A stretch of DNA of 64,000 nt from Numida meleagris. Lineage: Eukaryota; Chordata; Aves; Galliformes; Numididae. Below the pieces are notes generated by a model that saw only the letters and a list, made by a program, of their open reading frames with translations, searched no databases and was not told where the DNA came from. The stretch's first letter is position 1. Every line of letters begins with the position of its first letter. The stretch lies in the NCBI RefSeq assembly GCF_002078875.1, contig NC_034413.1, positions 60,384,433-60,448,432 of the forward strand, given 5' to 3'. Shown one piece after another: positions 36,810-48,241 of this stretch. Position numbers and translations under genes: made by a program.

Positions 36810-37594
36810 CTTCTAGGACAAATGGAAGCAAGTCACTTGGGGAAATGGGGGAAAAGATGCCCATATTACTAATCTTCCACAAAACAAAGTGCATGGAACA
36901 ACAGACCACCCCCAAAAAGGCATCAAATCCCAAGCGGACTCTGTCAAGCAGGAAAGAGGACATGACTAGCCCTAATTTCTAATTTCACCCAAGTTCCTAA
37001 CACTGCTCATGAATCTGCACATGGCTTCTAACAAATCAAGAAGAGATGACAATTGGATTTTATCCATTTCCAATAATTACTTCTACAAGAGGAGAACCGT
37101 CAGTTTATCCCAGACACACACCCAAAACCAGTGATCACATGTGTAACCTTTAGATCAAAGTACAATGAGTCATCAGTATAATGCAAGGGAATAAAGCTAA
37201 GGTGCAGCATCGTTTAAATTTTGTGAAACACTCAATAACAAGCTAATGAGTCATTTGAGTTTTAGCGTAGAAGATCCCCAAATCAGTGTCCCTTGAAGAT
37301 ATACTTAATTTAGACTTTAAGGGACTAGTTTGAGAAAAACTCTAAAGGAGAAAGTAAGAGAGAACAATAACAAAAAACCACTCAAATTGCAGCATAGCAT
37401 TTTCTCAATATCCATAAATCAAGTTCTGCTGTCACATGAGAACAGAGAATATTTCATGCCAAGCCTTGACTCACTTGCAAAGTAATACACAACATATACA
37501 TGGACAGGCATGTATCCGAGAGTACTGCACATATACAAATGCATCAGGAACAGAACAAGCTGCCAACAATTTTACATGATATGCTAATACAAAC
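36810..37594 (-). other. CLASP1: CLASP1 intron W9-W10
   Basis: A phase-1 intron with a weak donor (GTTTGT) and an acceptor TAGAAG that has a second AG three bases upstream (CTAG then AAG). The upstream AG would shift nothing but add one codon, so a NAGNAG-like choice is possible. I see no gene or repeat. Confidence 0.8.
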
Positions 37595-37841
37595 CATCCC
37601 GAAGCTGATCCATGTCATCATCAAAAACTGCTTCCTTGAGGGCAGTCTTGTCGTAAGTGTTAATTGTGTCGGAATAAGGATAGGGGTTATACTCTCGAGC
37701 ACGTGGTCCTGAAAAGGCGCGGGGTGGCTGAGTGTTAAGTAGGGAGGTTTTGTTATCTAGAGCCATCCGTCCTCCTTCTACAGTGTCACTGCCTCCCCGA
37801 ACATCGCTGGTAGGTACCGCAAGGCCACCATCTCGAGACAC
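37595..37841 (-). CDS. CLASP1: CLASP1 exon W9 (linker to C-terminal domain)
   Basis: At 247 bases this is the longest coding exon here: 82 codons plus one G, starting VSRDGGLAVPTSDVRGGSDT and ending VFDDDMDQLRD. The acceptor is CTCCAG; the donor, GTTTGT, is weak compared with the others. The first third diverges most from the human protein, while the YNPYPYSDTINTYDKTALKE segment and acidic VFDDDM are conserved. Confidence 0.94.
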
Positions 37842-38460
37842 CTGGAGATCAAACACAGAAAAGACATAAGACTATAAAAAGGCTACAGCTTCCACAGAAT
37901 TTGAGTTCACTCACCAACAGGATCACACCCATTAATTTTGTGTACAATCCTTTATGTATACATAATACTTAGACTACCACCTCTTCCCCTAATTTAGGTA
38001 ACAAAAGTATCTCGTGATCACAGGGCAAAAGCCTATGCTAACATTTCTAATTAGAAATATTTCTAGAACTGCACAGGCTAGGAAAAAATCAAACAAGGAG
38101 CAGGACCAACCACCATCTAACAACAACCTCCTTTCAAGGAGTTGTAGAGAGTCATAAAGTCTCCACTGAGCCTCTTCTCCAGATTAAACAATCCCAGTTC
38201 CCTCAACCATTTCCCATAAGACTCGTGCTCAAGACCTTTCACAGTTTCACTGTCCTTCTCTGGATGCGCTCCAGGACCTCGATGTCTTTCTTGTAGCGAG
38301 AAGTCCAAAGGGCAAGGTGTTAGAAACCATTGAGAATAAAACACTTACAAGAAAAATCAAGAGCAACTGGATTTTGTACACTAGTTAATAATCCAAAGCC
38401 AGGCTTGAAAACCATAAAAATTTCACATATCTCCAAATATTAATCAAATCAAATACTTAC
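37842..38460 (-). other. CLASP1: CLASP1 intron W8-W9
   Basis: A phase-0 intron of 619 bases, about one third of which is a CR1 fragment (38127-38312). Confidence 0.88.
38127..38312 (-). repeat. CR1 fragment inside a short CLASP1 intron
   Basis: The plus strand shows reverse-complement CR1 pieces in order: GAGCCTCTTCTCCAGATTAA, ACAATCCCAGTTCCCTCAAC, TCCTTCTCTGGATGCGCTCC and GATGTCTTTCTTGTAGCGAG. The fragment is internal and lacks the very 3' tail. It lies in the same orientation as the host gene. Confidence 0.87.
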
Positions 38461-38611
38461 CATGTCACAGTCTTTCTTTCCATCACGTTTGATTGGCTCA
38501 TTCAAGTCCTCTTGACTACGGAAACTAAATTTTTCAATTGCTTCTGTGACTCCACGAAGAGAGCTGTAGATTTCATCAGAATTTAGGTTCTCCGTGTCAT
38601 AATCCAGCATA
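38461..38611 (-). CDS. CLASP1: CLASP1 exon W8 (linker)
   Basis: A 151-base exon: one base completing serine, then 50 codons starting MLDYDTENLNSDEIYSSLRG and ending KRDGKKDCDM. Acceptor CTTTAG, donor GTAAGT. The DYDTEN and SSLRGVTEAIEKFSFRSQED stretches are conserved in both CLASP paralogues, unlike the flanking linker, which suggests a short functional helix ahead of the C-terminal domain. Confidence 0.95.
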
Positions 38612-41600
38612 CTAAAGACCAAACGTATATGAAATGTTACACAAGAAATTGGAATCAACTTTCGACTTAACAAATAAATGTCAAGTTGGAAACAAATGAT
38701 TTGGCGTATCATTTCTAACAGAGACCTTTAACGAAACATGAATGGAATCAAAGTAGACTTCAGGTCTGAGTCTCCTAGATTTAGCCCATCTGAGAGGAGG
38801 AGCTCAAATGAAGGAAGTGGCATTATATTGCTGTAATTGAGCAGAAATCAGCTCCTCTGTTTGTTACATTCCAAAGCAGTGAATGTGCTAGCTTCTATCA
38901 ACAAAAAAACCCCTATCCCCATAAGGTAACAGTGTTCATACAGAAGAAAAATAATCACTATGAGAACTCAAAGGGTTCTGACAGCTAGTAGATATGTAAT
39001 CAACAAAATTTAAGCTTCATAATATATAAAATATATTTTGTCAATGAATGCAATAGATTTAAACTGAAATGAAAATGTATCTTGATATAAAGCTTAGTCT
39101 ATCATATCCCAGTTTCCATTTATAGAGTAGTAAAAACAAAACCACTTGCAAGATACCTTGACAAAAGATGCATTTCAGTAATGAGCCTAAATTTGAGAAT
39201 TCTCTCACTAAAATCGAATGCTTTCTTGCAGTCAGTATGTTTCTCAGAAATTCTTCTGAAGTATAAAGCCAAAGAGTCATCCAAAATTAAGTACCATGAA
39301 AAAAATGCCCAGCATGCAAAGGCAGATGATACAGGAAGAAAAAAAAAAAGATGTGGCTAGGACAAGAAACTCCTACATGCTTTGCGGAAATTAAAAGACA
39401 GTATTGGCAGGACTTTGCTCTATCCAGGGAGAAGTTGAGTCTGCATGGCAAACAATTTTCCAAAAGAAATTTAAAGAAGAGACCCAGTAACTGAGAGCAA
39501 TTTCTCTGGGGGAGTCTCGGACCTTAGCAGAGCCAGAAGCAAAGAAACCAAAAGAATTTAAGACATTTACAACAAGTTGTTAGTCAATAAATGACAAGAA
39601 GCAGCTCCCTACAGGTGTCAATCACTATTTCTTAACAGTTTGGGAAGGATGACAAGATGGGCTTGGAGAAAGATGGCTGAACAAAGTTGTGTTCCTTTCC
39701 CACAAAAGAAAGATTGCTTGTGAGGTGGTGAGAAAAAAAATAATAAAAACAAAAAATCTCTTTTGAATCCTGGGTACACAGTCATTATTTTCAGTACAAC
39801 TAGAAGTAGGATGTTCATTATCCAGAACCACTACTTTTTTCTGGAAGAAACTTGAACTTCAGACAAGGATAAAATTTATGTTGCCCAAATTCTTTGGGAT
39901 TAACACACTGAAAATAGCCATAATCCCTGGCTCCAAGCAATGCTATTGCCCTGCAGTCACACAAGCACCAGCACAATGCATTCTGGCAAAGAAATCGAAG
40001 AACAGCTCCCTGACTTTAAATGGTGTCCGTCCAGCCAGGCCTGGCTAGGAAGGAAAAGTCACCACTGAAACAACAGACCAAAGCCAGGAAACAAAAGCTG
40101 TTCATAAACCCATAAGACAGTATTTAGGACCTTCCAGATAATTTAATGACACCATTGCTTTCCAGACTTCCCAAAAAAGTAAATGCAATTTTTAAATTCT
40201 TTTTAAGTGTCAGTAATGGAGAAGACCACCTTTGCTTCATACCATCTTGAAAATATTAAACTTGTGTTCAAGCATGATTAATCCATAGATAGTACAGGCT
40301 TCTTCAAGTGAGCAATGGAAGAGCCATTCTAGAAAGTATATATTGATTGTAACTGTGTACCCACACCAAGAGATGAAACGACTTACCAAAGGTCACACAA
40401 TGAAATCCATGGAGAAAAAAAATTAAGAAATAAATAAATCAAGAAATAGTCCCAGATATACTGACACGAAATCTGCCAGAACCTCTGCTTCTTTCCTCGG
40501 GAATGAATTTTGCCCAATACAGATCAATGTACATATTCTGCATTGCAAAACGACTACAGATATTTATGAACAAAGAACTACCAAATCTGATGCATTTTTC
40601 AAAACACAAAACCACCTTTTGCTAAAATCTAAAGAATCCAGTGATTTCACGTCAAGAGTAAGCCTGTGGTACGAAATCACATTATGGCTGTGTTTTACAC
40701 AAAACAAAACGTTACATGTAAACACACATATCTACTGACTGTATGTGTGCTGGAATAATTCACAGACAACGCGATGGAGAAAAAAATAACATGGAGCTAA
40801 ACCTACCTTTGAGGGGAAAAAAAAAACAAGAAAAAAAAGCAACCAATCAAGAAAACTAGGAGAAAGTCACAGGATGAAATAGAAGTGAGTAGAGATGAGC
40901 AGTGTTTAGGGATGTCACAGCATTATTTTCCATCTTCTGCTGCACTAAAACAATACAGCCCTCCACAGGTTTATCAAAACAAAATTTGGCTGTTTTGCAG
41001 TCTGACAAGAAATTTTACTTTTCTAAACTTTTATTCAGTTTTCAATCCAAACTATGTGTAAGTAATTAACAGTTGAGCATCCTCAAGCAGTACACAGTAA
41101 CTGGTTTCCTTGCACTTTCAGGCTCTGAGCTGGAATTATTCCAAACCTCAATGCTGACTTATTAAAGAAGGAAATATTGGTTCTCAACTAGTGTAGCCCC
41201 CCTCCCCCTGTCCAAATCAACACCAACCTCTTCCACAGATTTCTCATACGGTCCTAGAACAGAAACCAAATATTGATTTAGTGTTTTACATCTTCCGGTA
41301 TTCAGGGTTGTCAAACTCCCAGATTTTCAGCTTTCCAAGAACTATTTGTTTGGTTTTGTTTCAATAGCTTCCAGTTAGGAACTTCTTCCTTTAAGACAAT
41401 ATAACCCTTCCTCAAGCGAGACACACATTTAAGTCAGAAGAAATCACATCTACAGGAAGCCTGCTGATAGGGTATAAACTTAATAATAACCCAAGTAATC
41501 TAACAGATCTGGCAAATTAGATTTGGTTTTTGATCAAAACAAGTATCCAGTTTTAGTCTTGTACACTGATTAAATATCTACAAACAGACAGGAACAAAAT

Positions 41601-42094
41601 GTAAGAGTACAAAGGGGGAACAGCAATCCAAATTAACAGTCAATAACCTCTAAATCTTGTGGGAAGGACACTTAATACAACTAACTTCAAGACTACACAG
41701 TTCCAAGATGTTCCACAATCATCATGCAAACAGCTGGTGAATCACATACACCTCATCCTCACTGGCCACCAGATACTACTGCAGATGTGAAATCACTATC
41801 ACAACAAGTGCATACAGAAAGTGCTCAACAATTGTGTTCTGCATTCAGGAAACCCAGCAGGGAGAAATAATTTGGAAAAATTCACTTTGTTTTTCCACTG
41901 GCATGCCACATCTCCTCCACAAAGAGAGCAAGTGACTGATTCATCTCCCCATTCTGAGAACTAACATCATTCCAATTTGTTTTTCAACTGAAGCCGTTGG
42001 AAATCATTTCCTATGTTTGAACAAATTATAAGGTATGAAAGGTAAATAGTACTGTGACATCTCAGACAAGTTGGTTTAACAGGTAGCTTGTTAC
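38612..42094 (-). other. CLASP1: CLASP1 intron W7-W8
   Basis: A phase-2, AT-rich intron with several A-runs. I see no gene, and no repeat beyond low complexity. Confidence 0.85.
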
Positions 42095-42211
42095 CTGGGA
42101 GAATAAGAGCGTCTGAAAGTCTTGTGGGAAGGAGCGGTGGGGATGGAGTTAGGCTGAGAAAGGGGAGGGGGGTGCTTCGACAGCCCATCTGCACTCCAAC
42201 CCCAGAACCGA
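42095..42211 (-). CDS. CLASP1: CLASP1 exon W7 (probable cassette exon, linker)
   Basis: A 117-base exon: one T completing serine (AG|T), 38 codons starting RFWGWSADGLSKHPPPLSQP and ending KTFRRSYSP, then AG of the next split serine. Acceptor ACTGCAG, donor GTAACA. Both boundaries are in the same phase with identical split codons, so the exon can be skipped without changing frame or junction residue. Human CLASP1 isoforms with and without this segment are known to me. The peptide is basic and proline-rich, with an RRSYSP site that could be phosphorylated. Confidence 0.93.
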
Positions 42212-45200
42212 CTGCAGTGATCAGAGAAACGAAAGAGAAAAACAGAGAAAGGAGAGGGAGAAAAAAAAAAGAAACTATAATCTGAGTGGCTTAGTGCTGT
42301 CATGCTGCCTTGAAGAGAGAAAAAAATTAATAGAAACGAAATTAAACAAGAATACTCCACTGAGCCCCATAAGTCATTGCTTTGGCCTTTATTATTCATT
42401 TTCACTTTTTTTCCTACCATGAAGATACGGCTCACACAAAAATAGTCTCGCTTAAGTTGTATAAGTAGGTATAGTCTCTATTAACAACACTTAAAACGCT
42501 TTAAGTGAACAATCCCTGATCAAGCATCTGCATTCAAATTCTATGCAGGTATTTGTGAGCAACAGGATTTCCAGGAAGATAGGAGAGCTTGCATTGAACT
42601 TCATGAAATAAATGAAGATCAGTCTAGAGCGTATATGTGTCAGGCAAACTGGGGGCTTGTTTGTCTCTGCAGACAAACTGGGAAGACAGAATGAAACCCA
42701 GACTCAAACTCAGTTCATATTTCTCTTGAAACCTCTACAGGAGCCTTCTGGTTACCATCTGGCACCATACCTTTGGTCAAGGCAACCAAATTTGTCTGAA
42801 TGTGTTTCATTTTTACTTTTGTCTTGTTCCCTCTGTGTCACAGAAATGATCATAATCATCTTCTAAACAATGTAAGTGTTTGAGCTCGTGGAATATTCAG
42901 CATGCCAGTTTGTTTCTATTAAAATTAAGCATACTTGTCTCAGAAAGTCATATGTGTATACGCAAGTGAAAGATGCTACAAGATCAGAAGGGGCAAACAG
43001 GTCAAGAGTTGCTTCAGCACAAACAGCAGCAATGCCAGTCAAAAACTCATCTGACGTATGGTGTCAAATTCACTTGTTAACCAGCAATCAAGAACATAGC
43101 TATTACATTCAACTGTTACAGAAATGCACCAGACAGTCGGAATGCTGATTAGAAATCTCACAGCTCAAGATCACACCTACCTGCAAATGAGCCATTGAAT
43201 AATGCAGACCTGTATTTATTGTATAAGGTGGGTGGTTTATTTTAATTCTTTTTCCATGTCTTGCCTTGCTCAACTCAATATAGAATCCATTAAAGTTTAT
43301 TTTAAAGGTATTTTTTTTTATTTTCAATGAAAAAGCAAGCATATAAAGCTTTCAAGGCCAAATAAAATTATATATTTGTAATGAAAACACCAACACAAAC
43401 ATATATAGCCAAATAAATTACCAGCTTTTTTTAAAAAAAAAAACTATGCACAGGTTTCTGGGCTACTAATAAAGGCAAACCTATTCATTTGATATTATTC
43501 CTTCAAACGCTCCTAATGGATTGTAAGTGAAAATTCACAACCTGCATGTGACATCTCAGCTCACAGAGGATGCTTTTTCAATCAAAATAGCATTCACACA
43601 CTGGAGGAATTCATAGCTTAGTATTTTTCCTTTTGTCATATTATATCATTCACTAAATCTGTGATTTTCTCCATCCAGCACAAATAAAAACCATTCACCT
43701 GCACACTGCTGAGGAAACATTCATTATTCTTACTCAGAAATGTGTTTTTTTTCCTATCACTTTCAGATTTCCCAAGTGTCTTCCTTGCTTTTCTTCTTCA
43801 GAAAGATCTCCCTTGCACTGTAACTTCCCTCCCCAAAAGCTATCAGGACACAAAATTAGGTACAAATGCAGAAGCAACTCACAGATCCAGTGTATATGTT
43901 CTAGTGATTATGAAAGCAGAACAGAATGGAGCAAAGGAAAGCATAAGGAAGGGCTTTCTCCAAAGCCCCACATTAACCTTTTGAAAAGGCTAGCAAGCAG
44001 GACTACTTGAGCACACATTATCATCTTGACCAGCAAGTTAGCTATTGGCATCAGCTAAGTCCAGTTCAACCAGAACATCCAAAATCTATCCAGACAATTC
44101 AAATACAAGTACATACATATATAAGTTACTGGGAATTCAATTCTAATGGTAATCAGGAGAAGTAATGTGACCTAAGGCCAATAAAATACATACTTACTAT
44201 AGATAGTATCAATAAATGTTTGTCAATTCACATTAACTGAGAACATGGTCCACAAACCATTAATAGTATGGGACAGCAGCTATACCCAGTAGCTTTTTTT
44301 TTTACATATGTATTTCTAGAGAATCCAAACTATCCTTTTTACATGGAAGACTAGATATCTGAGTCCCCAAAAATATACATGGCTCTAAATATGACTCTTC
44401 CAATCCGTGCATCAAGTTCGAAGGAAAATAAAACCTTCAAACCAATGCTGGCATTAAGAATTGGAGATAACTTTTCATCTGGACTGCACTCAAGCTGCCT
44501 ACGCAAGGAAGAGACATGGAAAAGGCAAGCAACAGCAGGCAACAGTACACTGCACAGACAACCTTACTACAACACTTTGGGAATGGGTCCCATAGAAGGT
44601 ATGGTCAAAACCTGGTTCAAAGAAGGGCTATACAGAGAAACAGTGATAACTTTCATCCTTGGGTCTGCTAGTTCCTCAAGTTTGCAGACAGAAAGGTCAC
44701 ATTCTACACTGTAAGGTGAACTGCAAACCACAGTGTTTGTAATGGAAAGATGATATAGAAACATCCACACCAACATCGTGTGAGGTACCGCAGCGCACCC
44801 TACTTCACAACATCTGTTAGTCAGCATATCTTCCAAGGCCTTTTTTTTCCCTAAAGAAGAACCATACAGTTTCCAAAAACAGAACTAACTTCTCCCTTGT
44901 TCAGTAAGTCACGACCTCAAAGTGTGCTACACAAGACACATTCAAGAGTGATGCAATCCAGCAGAATGTCAGAAGCTACTGCCACTGATTCGCAATACTT
45001 GCCACGACCTTTTCTGCAAGTGGTTAAAATCTGCAGCTATTGCTACTGCCTGCAGGTTACAAAAAAGGTAGAAGTTCTCCCCAATTAGTTTAAATGGCTT
45101 TTAAAGCAGCTTCCACCTTCACCTACCACTGAACAATAATTATTGTGTAGTCTTAACTAAATCCAGCAAGGAAGCAGGACACTAATTGAAAAGACACCTA

Positions 45201-46989
45201 AATTTTGGGATCAACAACTTCAAGAACTCCATAGAAAATCAAAGGAATGACTGTTTTTGAAAGGAAATTCCTGGACCAGTGTATCAATAACAATTTTGGT
45301 CTTCACAACTTAATGGCAGAATGCTCTAGATTTAAATGTCCTCTCTAACCATTCCTTCAGAACATATTCCATGTGATAAACTCTCTAGTTCCTAACCTCA
45401 AAAAGCCTGAAAAGAGCAACACTAAACTGAGTGGATGATGAACACTTTAATCTGTACCTTGATACATATAATTTGACATCAAGACGTAATAAGAATGTAA
45501 AGACAAACAGAATAGCAGTGAGTGAAGTGGCAAAAACAAGTCATATCACAGTGGCAAAACCCAAAAAGCATGGTGAAAGGTCATGAATTTACAGAAAAGG
45601 TCCCACATGCAAACATGGCTTGCAAAGTTTCAATATAACCATCAGGAGACAATCTGTAATTCCAGTGACAAATATCTATCAGCAGAGCCACAATACTCAA
45701 CCTAGTAGAAAAGGAAGCAACATTGTTGGAATCATTCCCCTGAAACTATCACTTAATTTCTTAGTAAAACTGTTGTTGAAAAGCCTCACAATAGGCAGCT
45801 TGACCTTGACTTGCAAACTCTCAGTCTGGTTTTGGATTACAGCAGATTTAGGGTTACAAAGATGTATTGAGATATACAGAATTTCCTCAGGAAACTATGT
45901 CCTCCCCATACACTGCTGGAATAGTCTAACTAATTCATTAAAAGCTAACAACCTGTGTTTTTCTGACACATGGGAAGTCAAATGCTAAGCATCCTCTCTG
46001 GACGATGTTTAGCAAGTCATGACAGGGCTGATTAACAAATTTCAGTGTAAATTACTACACTGGACCATGAATTGCCATCCTTGCCCACTGTATTTCCTTC
46101 TGTTTCTTCTTGAGCCACAGCAAAGTGACTTCTCATAATGAGGCAGGGCTTTTAAGCTTTCCCAGCATGAATCAAAGCACAACCAGGTAAGTACTTAATA
46201 CCTACCATATTTCTATGGTCCCAGAGCACACTGTTTAAATCCTTATCACTTCTGCTCCAAGTTTTTCTGGTACCAAAAAAATGTGTATTCTCAGAATGCA
46301 GGAGTTAGTGTTTACAGAATAAAAGGTTTTGGAGAGGACTAATATATTCTAGGGTAGCACCTGCAGCTTCAGTAAGACACCTGACTGCAGCAGACATGCT
46401 GCCCAAAGGATCAGGAAGCTATTCTGCTGGTGACCAACAAGGAAGGTGATTTGTGAGATGTTCAACATTGAAATACAGTCACCACCTCTATATATTTTGC
46501 GTCCTCACAAAGCATAAGAGAGGAAGAGGGGAAGTTCAGCATTTCTCTCTGCAGCACAAGCACTGCAATAGTCAGGTAAAATTACTGACCATAAGGGCAC
46601 ACTCAAAAACCAGATCATTGAAACCCTTGACTTGAAAGTTTTATGTACTTTGTGATATTTGCCATCTACACAACACCTTGTCACTAATGCTGCCCTTTAA
46701 TATTACCTTTATTAAATCCACAAATGTGATTCTGGAGAAGGCCTGGTTATAAAAGAAAATTAATATAAGAACAGACATTGAGATTACACAGATCAACGTG
46801 AGGACTCAAACACTGAAGTCAATCACCAGCCATGTACTATCATGTTTGAAGCCTGTTCCTTTGGAACAGTTTACTGTAAACTTTTGATCTCTCATTTGTT
46901 TTCAAAGTGAGTCATATTTTGCATTATGCATGCTCAGTGTTGAAACCCTTTAAAAATTTTTAAGTGGTTTAATTAACCTGCCACATTAC
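42212..46989 (-). other. CLASP1: CLASP1 intron W6-W7
   Basis: A phase-2 intron upstream of the probable cassette exon. The acceptor side, read on the transcript, has a long pyrimidine-rich stretch (about 42300-42215) rich in UUUUC and CUCUUUC, typical of PTB-type binding context. No gene seen. Confidence 0.8.
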
Positions 46990-47096
46990 CTTGGAGACAG
47001 CCCACCATGGGAACAGTTGGTAGGTGAAGTCAAGGGGCTGGTTCTGCTGCTGGAGTGCCGAGAGGGAGTCCTACCAAGGGTATTGCTGGGGGAACC
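46990..47096 (-). CDS. CLASP1: CLASP1 exon W6 (Ser/Thr/Pro linker)
   Basis: A 107-base exon with 35 codons plus AG, starting GSPSNTLGRTPSRHSSSRTS and ending NCSHGGLSP. Acceptor GTGCCAG, donor GTAATG. The segment is disordered and rich in serine, threonine and proline, with several SP/TP sites (TPS, TSP, LSP) suited to proline-directed kinases. It differs from the human peptide as I recall it at a few positions (NTLGRT here, NTIGRT in human; RHSSSR here, RHTSSR in human). Confidence 0.94.
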
Positions 47097-48097
47097 CTGG
47101 CACAGAAACAGGAAAACAGGGATTAGCAACATGTTGCAACACACAGACAAGCGTATCCAACAGCAGCAACAGATCCAAATACCGCCTTTGTGCTAGACAA
47201 GCTTGGTACGGTTTTTGTTCTTGCTCTTGACCCAAAAATCTGCAGCCACAGTTCACGAAGACAGTAATGTATTCTCGAAGATACGGTGCTCCGAGGATGA
47301 AGAAGCACATACACACTTCTCTACTATTCACAGAACCTGCAGTTTTAATTTTGCAGCACGTATGGCCTGCAAATACTGCTAGGAAAATGGTTTATCAATT
47401 CACTAAACTACTCAGTTTCTCAGACGTTATTTTTTCAGCTTCAGAGCATGCAGACCATTACTCTGGCAATTTAGCAACTTAATTATGCAGCTATTTTACG
47501 CATTGTCTAAAGCATTCTGATTGCGCTTGTAACGATCATAAGCAATCAATCTAACTTATTTTTCCACTGGCCTGCATAATCATTCATACCACAGGAAAAT
47601 GAGTAGAAACCATTCCCAAGTCTGACTCACTCCACAGAAGAGGAAGATAAACGAGGTGGAAGGGACTAGAGAATCCAGTCCTTCCTCCTAGAAGCCTAAT
47701 GCTGCAATTCGAGTTTACACAAGTCTGTTGTCCCTATGGAAGGGCAAAAATGAGAAGGTTCAAATTCCAGCAAATTTCACAAGATTTCCACGCATGAAAA
47801 AAGGCAAAAAAAAACACCCCTAAAAACTCCTTGCAGCTGAGGGGGAAAAAAACATTTGGAAGCAAACTAACTCTCCATTAACATTCTCTCAAATTATACA
47901 TGCAAGCACTATATTAAAAATCACTGAATTATTTGTTTTAACAGTCTCATTAAAGTAACATCAAACAGAAGCCTCTGCAGATACATTGCTTCAAGACAAC
48001 AGCTACAGATAGTTCATGCTATTGAACATTTGCAATAGCTTTTCAATGAGCTGATGTCTTTGAGGCTCTGCTTTTTGCAAGAACATGGGCCTCTCAC
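47097..48097 (-). other. CLASP1: CLASP1 intron W5-W6
   Basis: A phase-0 intron of 1001 bases. I see nothing else in it. Confidence 0.85.
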
Positions 48098-48241
48098 CAC
48101 ACTGGTGTTACTGGAGTTCTTGAGGTGGTTGTGCAGGAGCTTGGTAGCACCATCCTGGAATGTTTTTGGCAAGGCACCAAGTAACATGGTAAACTCAGGA
48201 GTGTTCAGTTCAAAAAGAGAGATCAGGACTATTTGTGCTGC
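48098..48241 (-). CDS. CLASP1: CLASP1 exon W5 (end of TOG3)
   Basis: A 144-base, phase 0-0 exon of 48 codons, starting AAQIVLISLFELNTPEFTML and ending HNHLKNSSNTSV. The acceptor is preceded by a U-rich tract on the transcript and the donor is GTGAGA. It closes TOG3 and enters the low-complexity linker. FELNTPEF and IVLISLF favour CLASP1 over CLASP2. Confidence 0.96.
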
